DNA of 59,445 nucleotides from assembly GCA_947467145.1 (NCBI GenBank), contig CANIGJ010000026.1, positions 1 through 59,445 on the forward strand, given 5' to 3'. Numbering within the stretch: the stretch's first letter is position 1; every line of letters begins with the position of its first letter. This stretch comes from Rhodospirillaceae bacterium (lineage in GTDB: Bacteria > Pseudomonadota > Alphaproteobacteria > Rhodospirillales > UBA2165). Both the position numbers and the translations under genes were made by a program. Under the pieces are notes generated by a model. That model had not been told where the DNA came from. It saw nothing but the letters and a program-made list of their open reading frames with translations, and ran no database searches. Shown in pieces: positions 54,129 to 59,445 of the stretch.

Positions 54129-54219
54129 ATACTCGCTCCGGGATCGAAACGCCTGGGGACTCGTAGAATGGTGGGGGATTGGTTAAGATATAGATAAAGC
54201 GGTGGCCCGGTCGCGGGAT

Positions 54220-54247
54220 TACCAGCGCTGGTATAATCAAAGATTAT
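54220..54247. promoter_or_regulatory. -10 element flanked by two palindromes upstream of the TPP gene
   Basis: TACCAGCGCTGGTA (54220-54233) is a perfect 14-bp palindrome. It overlaps a consensus -10 TATAAT (54232-54237). Adjacent ATAATC-AAA-GATTAT (54233-54247) is a second perfect inverted repeat. No matching -35 is seen 17 bases upstream. Such an arrangement suits a repressor or an activator that replaces the -35. GGGGAGAGG lies directly before the ATG of the TPP gene. Confidence 0.5.
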
Positions 54248-54261
54248 AAGGGGAGAGGAAC

Positions 54262-55917
54262 ATGGCGCGCGCCGCCGCTATCTTGGTGGATTGTCTGGTG
54301 CGTCACGGCGTCGACCGTGTGTTCTGCGTGCCCGGCGAAAGTTACCTCTCCGTCATCGACTCGCTCTATGACGCCAAGTCCATCGATGTAGTCACCGTGC
54401 GTCAGGAAGGCGGCGGCGCCTTCATGGCCGTGGCCGATGCTAAGCTCACCCAGAAACCGGGCGTCATGTTCGTCAGTCGCGGCCCGGGTGCCATGAACGC
54501 CGCCATCGGCGTGCATGTCGCGCAGCAAGACGCGGTGCCGCTGATCCTGTTTGTCGGCCAGGTGGCGCGCGAAGACATCGGCCGGGGCGCGTTCCAGGAG
54601 GTCGATTACGGCCGCACCTTCGGCGCGATGGCCAAATGGGTGTTCGAAATCGCCGAGGGTGCGAAACTGGCTGAAGTGGTGCGTCGCGCGTTCCATATCG
54701 CGCAAAGCGGTACGCCGGGGCCGGTGGTGATCGTGCTGCCTGAAGACATGCTGGACGACGAGGTGACGACGGCTGCGTTGGGCGGCGGTCCGGTCGCGCG
54801 CGCCGTACCCGACGCCGCTCAGGTGCAGGATATCGCCGAACGGCTGAAGCGTGCCGAACGTCCGATCTTGATCGTTGGTGGACAAGTTGGGCTCGAGGAG
54901 GGACGCGCGGCGTTGCGCGCGGTGGCCGAGGCTTGGCAAGTGCCCGTGGCGCTGTCGTTCCGCCATCAGGACCTGTTCGACAACAAACATCCGCTGTTTT
55001 CGTGCCATCTCAGCTTCAACATGCCGCCGGTGTTCCGCGATACCTTGAACGAAGCCGATCTGGTGATCGCCATCGGCACGCGCTTGGGCGATGTGGTGAC
55101 GCAAGGCTATAAAATCCCCGAAGCGCCCAAGCCGCGCCAGGATTTGATCCACGTCTATCCGGACGCGGGCGAACTCGGCCGCACGTTCGAGACGACGTTG
55201 GCTGTTGCGGCCGACGCGACGGCGACTTTGGCGGCCTTGGCGCGTCTCAACGCACCCGAACCTCCGAAAGCGCGAGCGGCCTGGATTGCGCGCACGCATG
55301 CGCTCGCTGCCGATCGCATGACATGGGATTGGAAAAGTGCGTCGGACGGCGTCGTGTTCGGCAACGTGATCCAGCATCTGGGCGAGGTCGTGGCCGACGA
55401 TGCCGTGCTTGCCGTCGATGCTGGCAATTTCTCGACCTGGGCGCACCGGCTGTTTCCGTTCAAGGCGTCGCAACGGCTGGTGGGCGCGGTTGCCGGCGCA
55501 ATGGGTGTCGGTGTGCCGTTCGCGGTCGCGAGTGCGCTGCGCGAACCCGCGCGCCAAGTCATTTGCTTGGTCGGTGACGGCGGTTTTCATATGACCGGCA
55601 ACGAATTCTCCGTCGCGGTGGAACGCAATCTGCCGATCAAGGTGTTCGTGTCCGACAATCGCAGCCTCGGCACCATCCGGCTCTATCAAGAACGCGATTA
55701 TCCGGGCCGCACGCTCGCGACGAACCTGTACAATCCGGATTTTGCCGCTATCGCCGAGGCGCATGGCGCGAAGGGCTTCACCATCGAACGTGACGATCAG
55801 ATCAAAGCGGTTGTCGCGGCGGCGCTGGCGCATAACGGCCCGGCGCTGGTGCAGGTCAAAACCAGTCTCGAATATATCGCCGCCTATACGACGATGACGG
55901 CACTCAGGAAGAATTGA
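54262..55917 (+). CDS. Thiamine-pyrophosphate-dependent enzyme (acetolactate synthase-like)
   Basis: A 551-residue TPP enzyme with three domains. The catalytic Glu is in 'VTVRQEGGGAFMAVADAK' (about 46-63) and the Mg-TPP motif is 'VGDGGFHMTGNEFSVAVERNLPIKVFVSDN' (about 435-464). It is of the ALS/benzoylformate decarboxylase type, where the Gln of typical ALS ('GVPG' region) may be replaced; the N-terminal 'VPGESYLSVIDSLYD' fits oxalyl-CoA/benzoylformate-like enzymes. No small regulatory subunit (ilvH) is adjacent. The next gene, 13 bases downstream, is a dehydrogenase, so a decarboxylation-reduction pathway is plausible. Substrate uncertain. Confidence 0.88.
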   Translation: MARAAAILVDCLVRHGVDRVFCVPGESYLSVIDSLYDAKSIDVVTVRQEGGGAFMAVADAKLTQKPGVMFVSRGPGAMNAAIGVHVAQQDAVPLILFVGQVAREDIGRGAFQEVDYGRTFGAMAKWVFEIAEGAKLAEVVRRAFHIAQSGTPGPVVIVLPEDMLDDEVTTAALGGGPVARAVPDAAQVQDIAERLKRAERPILIVGGQVGLEEGRAALRAVAEAWQVPVALSFRHQDLFDNKHPLFSCHLSFNMPPVFRDTLNEADLVIAIGTRLGDVVTQGYKIPEAPKPRQDLIHVYPDAGELGRTFETTLAVAADATATLAALARLNAPEPPKARAAWIARTHALAADRMTWDWKSASDGVVFGNVIQHLGEVVADDAVLAVDAGNFSTWAHRLFPFKASQRLVGAVAGAMGVGVPFAVASALREPARQVICLVGDGGFHMTGNEFSVAVERNLPIKVFVSDNRSLGTIRLYQERDYPGRTLATNLYNPDFAAIAEAHGAKGFTIERDDQIKAVVAAALAHNGPALVQVKTSLEYIAAYTTMTALRKN

Positions 55918-55930
55918 AGGAGTAACGACG

Positions 55931-56830
55931 ATGGCGCAGCCAGTGATCGGCATTATGAGCCCGGGCGATATGGGCCACAAAATCGGCGGCGAAATCCGCA
56001 AGCAAGGCTACCGCGTTGTGACATCAACGACGGGGCGCAGTGCGCTCACCAAAACGCGCGCCGAGCGCGAAGGGCTCGAAGATGTCGGCTCGCTCGCCAA
56101 GATCGTCGAAGCGTCGGACGTCATTCTGTCTGTCATGCCGCCCGAAATCGCCGAGGACTTCGCCAAACAGGTTGCGGCCGAAGTGAAGACGCAGGGCAAG
56201 TCGCCGGTCTTCGTTGATTGCAATGCGATCTCGCCGGTCACCATGAAACGGATCGACGCGATCATCCGTGGTGCGGGTGGCAAGTGCATGGATGCCGGTA
56301 TTGTCGGCTCGCCGCCGGGCAGCGGCCGCATCAAGCCCAAGATCTATGTCAGCGGCCCGCACGTCGATGCGGTCGGCTTCTTCAATAGCGACACGATGAG
56401 CCTGATCGATATGGGGCCCGAGATCGGCCGCGCTTCGGCACTGAAGATGTGCTACGCGGGCCTGACCAAGGGCACCAATGCACTGCGCACGGCCGTGCTG
56501 CTGTCGGGCGAGATGCTCGGCGTCGGCCCGGAATTGAAAAGCGCGCTCGTCGAGTCGCAAGGCCAACAATGGCAACAGATCAATGCGGTGGTGCCGTTCC
56601 TGGCGTGCGATGCCGGGCGCTGGTCGGGCGAGATGGACCAGATCGCCGAAACCTTTGCCTCGGCGGGTGTGACCGACAAGATCCATAAGGGTGCCGCCGA
56701 GCTGTTTCGCTTTCTCGATTCGACGCCTTTGGGCGCCGAGACGCGCGAGAGTGCGGATCGCAGCCGCACCCTCGACCAAACCCTGGCGATTTATGGGGAT
56801 ACCATTCGCGGCAAGAAGGCTGCGGAATAG
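55931..56830 (+). CDS. NAD(P)-dependent dehydrogenase with DUF1932 C-terminal domain (6PGD/HIBADH-like)
   Basis: A 299-residue beta-hydroxyacid-dehydrogenase-type enzyme. The Rossmann motif is 'GIMSPGDMGHKIGGEI' (residues about 6-21), followed by 'DVILSVMPPEIAEDFAKQV'. The substrate-binding 'DAGIVGSPPGSGR' and the helical DUF1932 domain ('LKMCYAGLTKGTNALRTAVLLSGEML') follow, with the family Lys in 'TKGTN'. It follows the TPP gene at 13 bases with GGAG and probably shares its transcript. Acts on a 3-hydroxy acid-type substrate; which one is unknown. Confidence 0.88.
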   Translation: MAQPVIGIMSPGDMGHKIGGEIRKQGYRVVTSTTGRSALTKTRAEREGLEDVGSLAKIVEASDVILSVMPPEIAEDFAKQVAAEVKTQGKSPVFVDCNAISPVTMKRIDAIIRGAGGKCMDAGIVGSPPGSGRIKPKIYVSGPHVDAVGFFNSDTMSLIDMGPEIGRASALKMCYAGLTKGTNALRTAVLLSGEMLGVGPELKSALVESQGQQWQQINAVVPFLACDAGRWSGEMDQIAETFASAGVTDKIHKGAAELFRFLDSTPLGAETRESADRSRTLDQTLAIYGDTIRGKKAAE

Positions 56831-56969
56831 GTCGATGTATCTTATCGGATATGTTGGTTGTGCGCGTTCGGCTTGCGATTGAGGGGCTGGGGCCCTAAGT
56901 CTGTGCCCTGATTTTTTGCCGCGCCGCCGAGTTGGTTTCTGGGGCGCGCGTACGACGACGGAGTAAGTC

Positions 56970-57413
56970 ATGAACCTGACCGGTGAATACAGAATCCCCG
57001 CACCTCGTGAAAAGGTATGGGATGCTCTGAACGATCCCGAGATCCTCAAGCAGTGCATCGACGGTTGCGAAGAGCTTAATCGCGACGGCGACAACGGTTT
57101 CACCGCCAAGGTGACGGCGAAGATCGGCCCGGTTAAGGCCAAGTTCGGCGGCAAGGTCACGCTCGAAAACATCGATCCGCCGAATGGCTATACGATCCGC
57201 GGCGAAGGGGCGGGCGGTGTCGCCGGCTTCGCCAAGGGCAGCGCGGACGTGAAGCTCACCCAGGATGGCACTGATACGGTCCTGGTCTACACCGCGCGTG
57301 CCGAAGTCGGCGGTAAGCTCGCCGCCGTCGGTTCGCGCCTGGTCGAGGGTGTGGCCAAGAAAACCGCCGACGATTTCTTCGGCAAGTTCAGCAAGCTCTT
57401 GGGCGGGGCGTAA
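56970..57413 (+). CDS. CoxG/carbon monoxide dehydrogenase subunit G-type SRPBCC protein
   Basis: A 147-residue SRPBCC-fold protein. It starts MNLTGEYRIPAPREKVWDALNDPEILKQCIDGCEEL, the classic CoxG opening, and runs through 'KVTAKIGPVKAKFGGKVTLENIDPPNGYTIRGEGAGGVAGFAKGSADVKL' to the amphipathic 'VAKKTADDFFGKFSKLL'. CoxG proteins recruit or anchor molybdenum hydroxylases (CODH-like) to the membrane. Typical members end in a C-terminal membrane anchor that is missing here; a tiny ORF with a membrane helix follows. No coxMSL genes are nearby. Confidence 0.9.
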   Translation: MNLTGEYRIPAPREKVWDALNDPEILKQCIDGCEELNRDGDNGFTAKVTAKIGPVKAKFGGKVTLENIDPPNGYTIRGEGAGGVAGFAKGSADVKLTQDGTDTVLVYTARAEVGGKLAAVGSRLVEGVAKKTADDFFGKFSKLLGGA

Positions 57414-57429
57414 CAGCCTGGCCGCGCCG

Positions 57430-57558
57430 ATGGACGATCCCCAAGCCGAGCCTCCCGTGCAGGGCAGCCCTGCTGACGGCAATGGGCTGTCGCCCTGGGT
57501 CTGGGGTTTCGGCCTGGTCGCGATCGTCGGCGTGCTTTGGTATGTCTTCGGGCGCTGA
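57430..57558 (+). CDS. 42-residue single-pass membrane protein after CoxG
   Basis: A short ORF 16 bases after the coxG stop. It begins MDDPQAEPPVQGSPADGNG, a polar Pro-rich segment, and ends with one hydrophobic helix (WVWGFGLVAIVGVLWYVFG). The shape is the same as the linker plus anchor that ends many CoxG proteins, so it may be the split-off anchor. The last codons lie in a small hairpin. No strong ribosome site is visible (GGCCGCGCCG), so expression is uncertain. Confidence 0.55.
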   Translation: MDDPQAEPPVQGSPADGNGLSPWVWGFGLVAIVGVLWYVFGR

Positions 57559-57570
57559 AAAGCGCCATTT
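57551..57570 (+). terminator. Hairpin overlapping the stop codon of the small membrane ORF
   Basis: GGCGCT (57551-57556) and AGCGCC (57561-57566) close a GAAA tetraloop, then ATTTT follows. A short GNRA-loop hairpin plus a weak T-run could end the coxG transcript. Confidence 0.5.
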
Positions 57571-57579
57571 TCAGCTATA

Positions 57580-57634
57580 TTAGGATAATTAAAAACGAAG
57601 AAATAACCCCTTTCAGAAGAGGGGGTTATCCTAA
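57580..57634 (+). other. Overlapping inverted repeats upstream of the rpoH promoter
   Basis: TTAGGATAA (57580-57588) and TTATCCTAA (57626-57634) are complementary. Inside them ATAACCCC (57603-57610) pairs with GGGGTTAT (57622-57629). Because the two pairings share TTAT, only one can form at a time. A run of T (57645-57650) follows shortly after, so one form could act as a terminator. Direct observation; role unknown. Confidence 0.4.
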
Positions 57635-57651
57635 CGGCGTTTGCTTTTTTC

Positions 57652-57681
57652 TTGCATTTTAGTCGGGTATTAGGTTAGTAT
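57652..57681 (+). promoter_or_regulatory. Promoter candidate for rpoH
   Basis: TTGCAT (57652-57657) is separated by 18 bases from TAGTAT (57676-57681). Both hexamers match sigma-70 at four or more positions. Transcription would begin near 57688, leaving a leader of about 260 bases before the rpoH ATG. The leader holds two hairpins (57723-57750 and 57835-57850) and an 11-codon ORF. Confidence 0.45.
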
Positions 57682-57787
57682 CCTCGGCATTGGGAGGGGT
57701 TGCCGATAGGGGCCCTGATTTCAAGCGTCGGTCCTACGGGAGGACGCTCAACCAGACCGGTACATTGCTTCAAAGGAGAATGTGACC

Positions 57788-57823
57788 ATGACTAAATTCC
57801 GACACATTTTTTGCCCCGAATAG
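57788..57823 (+). CDS. Short upstream ORF (11 codons) in the rpoH leader
   Basis: ATG 57788 follows AAAGGAG (57772-57778) at a nine-base spacing, a better ribosome site than that of rpoH itself. It encodes MTKFRHIFCPE and stops at TAG 57821-57823. Twelve bases later a GC hairpin CGGACG-TCAG-CGTCCG (57835-57850) begins. The layout resembles a leader-peptide arrangement, in which ribosome position could control leader folding. Translation is inferred, not shown. Confidence 0.45.
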   Translation: MTKFRHIFCPE

Positions 57824-57951
57824 GCTTAGGCGATCGGACGTCAGCGTCCGGGAACCTTTTGTGACGGCGCCGATTATCAATTTAGTGCCGTTTGTGTTGG
57901 GGGCAACCCGAGGAGACGGGGGCCCATCTAGATTTTCGGGAGTTTCGTAAA

Positions 57952-58824
57952 ATGGCGAATGCATTACCCATCCTTTCGGCCGACGGCGGCGGGCTCTCCC
58001 GCTACCTCAATGAGATCAAGGTGTTCCCCGTGCTCAGCGCGGAAGAGGAATACATGCTGGCGAAACGCTTCAAGGAGCATGGCGAGAGCAACGCCGCTCA
58101 CAAGCTCGTGACCAGCCATCTTCGTCTCGTCGCCAAAATCGCCATGCAGTACCGCGGCTATGGCCTGCCGGTCGCCGATCTGATCTCCGAGGGCAATCTC
58201 GGCCTGATGAAGGCGGTGAAGAAGTTCGAGCCCGATAAGGGCTTCCGGCTGTCGACCTATGCCATGTGGTGGATCAAGGCCTCGGTGACCGAATATATCC
58301 TGCGGTCTTGGTCGCTCGTGAAAATGGGCACCATGGCGGCCCAGAAGAAGCTGTTCTTCAGCCTGCGCAAGGCCAAGCGTAACCTGGAAATCTCGGATAT
58401 GCGCGAGATCGACCCGGAGAACGCCAAGGTCCTGTCCAAGCAGTTCGGCCTGTCGGCGACCGACATCATCAATATGGACCGCCGCATGACGGCCCGCGAT
58501 CTGTCCTTGAACGCCCCCATGTCGCACGAAGAAGACGCCATGGAGTTCCAGGACACCCTGATCGACGAGGGCCCGTCCGCGGAAACCATGATGGGCGACC
58601 GTGAGGAAGCCACTGTCCGCAACGGGTTGCTGAAGAACGCGCTGGGCGAACTGACCGACCGCGAACGTCACATCTTCGTGGAACGGCGCCTGCGCGATGA
58701 GCCGGTGACCTTGGAAGAACTTGGTAAAAGCTACGGAATCAGCCGCGAACGCGTCCGTCAGCTCGAAAACCGGGCCTTTGAGAAGGTCGAACGGTCCATC
58801 CGGGCGGCGGCCACGGCGGCCTAA
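57952..58824 (+). CDS. rpoH: RNA polymerase sigma-32 (heat-shock) factor RpoH
   Basis: A 290-residue alternative sigma factor. Regions: 1.2 'LSRYLNEIKVFPVLSAEEEYMLAKRF', 2.1-2.4 with 'VADLISEGNLGLMKAVKKFEPDKGFRLSTYAMWWIKASVTEYILRSWSLVKMGT' (the -10 recognition helix), the RpoH box 'QKKLFFSLRKAKRNL', and region 4.2 'VTLEELGKSYGISRERVRQLENRAFEKV'. ATG 57952 is chosen; the frame is open upstream to 57892 without ribosome site. It directs transcription of chaperones, and the next genes are groESL. Many alphaproteobacteria have two or more RpoH paralogues; only one is in the window. Confidence 0.97.
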   Translation: MANALPILSADGGGLSRYLNEIKVFPVLSAEEEYMLAKRFKEHGESNAAHKLVTSHLRLVAKIAMQYRGYGLPVADLISEGNLGLMKAVKKFEPDKGFRLSTYAMWWIKASVTEYILRSWSLVKMGTMAAQKKLFFSLRKAKRNLEISDMREIDPENAKVLSKQFGLSATDIINMDRRMTARDLSLNAPMSHEEDAMEFQDTLIDEGPSAETMMGDREEATVRNGLLKNALGELTDRERHIFVERRLRDEPVTLEELGKSYGISRERVRQLENRAFEKVERSIRAAATAA

Positions 58825-58840
58825 GTCTGAGTCTTTAATA

Positions 58841-58868
58841 GTTCCCCGACCTTGACGGGTCGGGGAAC
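58841..58868 (+). other. Hairpin downstream of rpoH overlapping the groESL promoter
   Basis: GTTCCCCGAC (58841-58850) and GTCGGGGAAC (58859-58868) form a 10-bp stem with an eight-base loop. No T-run follows, so it is not a classical terminator. It spans the -35 of the candidate groESL promoter, so its DNA or RNA form may affect initiation. Confidence 0.5.
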
Positions 58869-58880
58869 GGCGAATACATG
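58852..58880 (+). promoter_or_regulatory. Promoter candidate for groESL
   Basis: TTGACG (58852-58857) and TACATG (58875-58880) are 17 bases apart. The -35 is the common alphaproteobacterial form; the -10 is weak. CTTGAC also fits a sigma-32 -35. The start site would fall inside CIRCE, the classical HrcA arrangement. Confidence 0.45.
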
Positions 58881-58881
58881 G

Positions 58882-58915
58882 TTGGCACTCCCGATCCGGG
58901 AGTGCCAATTTTTTT
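58882..58915. promoter_or_regulatory. CIRCE operator (HrcA) that also forms a terminator-like hairpin
   Basis: TTGGCACTC-N9-GAGTGCCAA (58882-58908) matches the CIRCE consensus TTAGCACTC-N9-GAGTGCTAA with one symmetrical substitution per arm. The spacer CCGATCCGG is itself palindromic, so the full element is a perfect 12-bp stem with a three-base loop. It is followed by seven T residues (58909-58915), which gives it the form of an intrinsic terminator too. It may therefore end rpoH transcription and repress groESL. HrcA itself is not encoded here. Confidence 0.9.
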
Positions 58916-58988
58916 GTCCGCCGCCACCCTCCAGTCTTAAGATTTAGGCCTGGGATACGAAGCTGGGGGCGGCCTTGGGAGAGATCAT

Positions 58989-59288
58989 ATGAGTTTCAAA
59001 CCGTTACATGACCGCATCGCGGTCGAGCGCGTTGCCGAAGAAGAGAAAACCAAGGGCGGGATCATCATTCCCGATACCGCCAAGGAAAAGCCGTCCGAGG
59101 GCAAGGTCATCGCCGTCGGTCCGGGCGCACGCAGCAAGGACGGCAAGGTGACGCCGCTCGACGTGAAGGTCGGCGACCGCATCCTGTTCGGCAAATGGTC
59201 CGGCACCGAAGTGACGATCGACGGCAGCAAGATCCTGATCATGCAGGAATCGGATGTCCTCGGCATCGTCACCGCCGGCAAGAAATAA
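58989..59288 (+). CDS. groES: Co-chaperonin GroES
   Basis: A 99-residue heptameric lid of the GroEL chaperonin. It opens '[46 protein letters not shown]', containing the mobile loop '[18 protein letters not shown]', and ends '[13 protein letters not shown]'. Start ATG 58989 has GGGAGAG upstream. It is controlled by the CIRCE element 80 bases before it and linked to groEL 18 bases downstream. Confidence 0.98.
   Translation: MSFKPLHDRIAVERVAEEEKTKGGIIIPDTAKEKPSEGKVIAVGPGARSKDGKVTPLDVKVGDRILFGKWSGTEVTIDGSKILIMQESDVLGIVTAGKK

Positions 59289-59445
<157 letters not shown>

Noticed and set aside
54244..56001. 585-codon minus-strand frame opposite the TPP gene
   Set aside because: It is antisense to an enzyme with intact TPP motifs and has no recognisable domain.

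Overview
The window reads as a contiguous chromosomal segment of a GC-rich alphaproteobacterium, most like the Rhodospirillales and related lineages. This rests on gene content (CIRCE-controlled groESL next to an RpoH with the box QKKLFFSLR, a betaine-lipid btaAB pair, Bug-type solute-binding proteins, SthA, a tandem glycine riboswitch) and on dense packing with 1-4 bp start/stop overlaps. No rRNA, tRNA, IS element, prophage or CRISPR array was seen. Both ends cut genes: an ABC solute-binding protein at the left and groEL at the right.

Layout. 1-3303: a four-gene ABC importer of the nitrate/sulfonate/pyrimidine-precursor type with two permeases. 3403-8949: a perfect 11+11 bp Fur-like palindrome, then a CydDC-like heterodimeric ABC transporter followed closely by btaA and btaB for phosphorus-free betaine lipid. 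9030-10970: an SDR and a Rieske oxygenase. 10971-12042: a sigma-54 promoter, an unknown 83-residue ORF and cyanase, closed by a strong terminator. 12108-21607: an SDR, an unusual Nramp transporter, an SpmAB-like membrane protein, VOC and GST proteins, a MetE-core protein, two tandem TerC proteins and a MetV-MetF fusion that may be translated from a leaderless mRNA. 21701-23101: soluble transhydrogenase SthA.

23093-34466 is a catabolic region. One minus-strand run encodes an isochorismatase-like hydrolase, two Bug proteins, a class II aldolase, an extradiol-type dioxygenase and a flavin amine oxidase. A second encodes a two-domain VOC protein, a 2-hydroxyacid dehydrogenase and two paralogous esterases. 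Between them lie a frameshifted cyclic-nucleotide-binding gene and a third Bug gene. The Bug genes have no TctAB membrane partners here. The substrate is not evident; aromatic or heteroaromatic carboxylates are the best guess.

34625-37035: a tandem glycine riboswitch in front of malate synthase G, which would link glycine (via glyoxylate) to the TCA cycle. 37043-46592: DNA repair methyltransferase, SDR, IclR regulator, JmjC/cupin hydroxylase, amidase, VOC protein, dihydroxyphthalate-decarboxylase-like protein, MATE exporter, TylF and ICMT methyltransferases, OsmC. 46615-54128: BipA, a Sel1 lipoprotein, a CheW-like protein, an AsmA-like protein, a protease-fold protein lacking its catalytic His and Asp, a DMT exporter, and an AMIN-beta-barrel fusion. 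54220-57558: a TPP enzyme and DUF1932 dehydrogenase behind a palindrome-rich promoter, then CoxG with a tiny membrane ORF. 57559-59445: a heat-shock module with a structured rpoH leader holding an 11-codon ORF, rpoH, a CIRCE palindrome that doubles as a terminator-like hairpin, groES and the start of groEL.

Coordinates, overlaps and motifs were read directly from the sequence. Functional names come from family recognition without database searches. Substrates, regulators and operon membership are inference.
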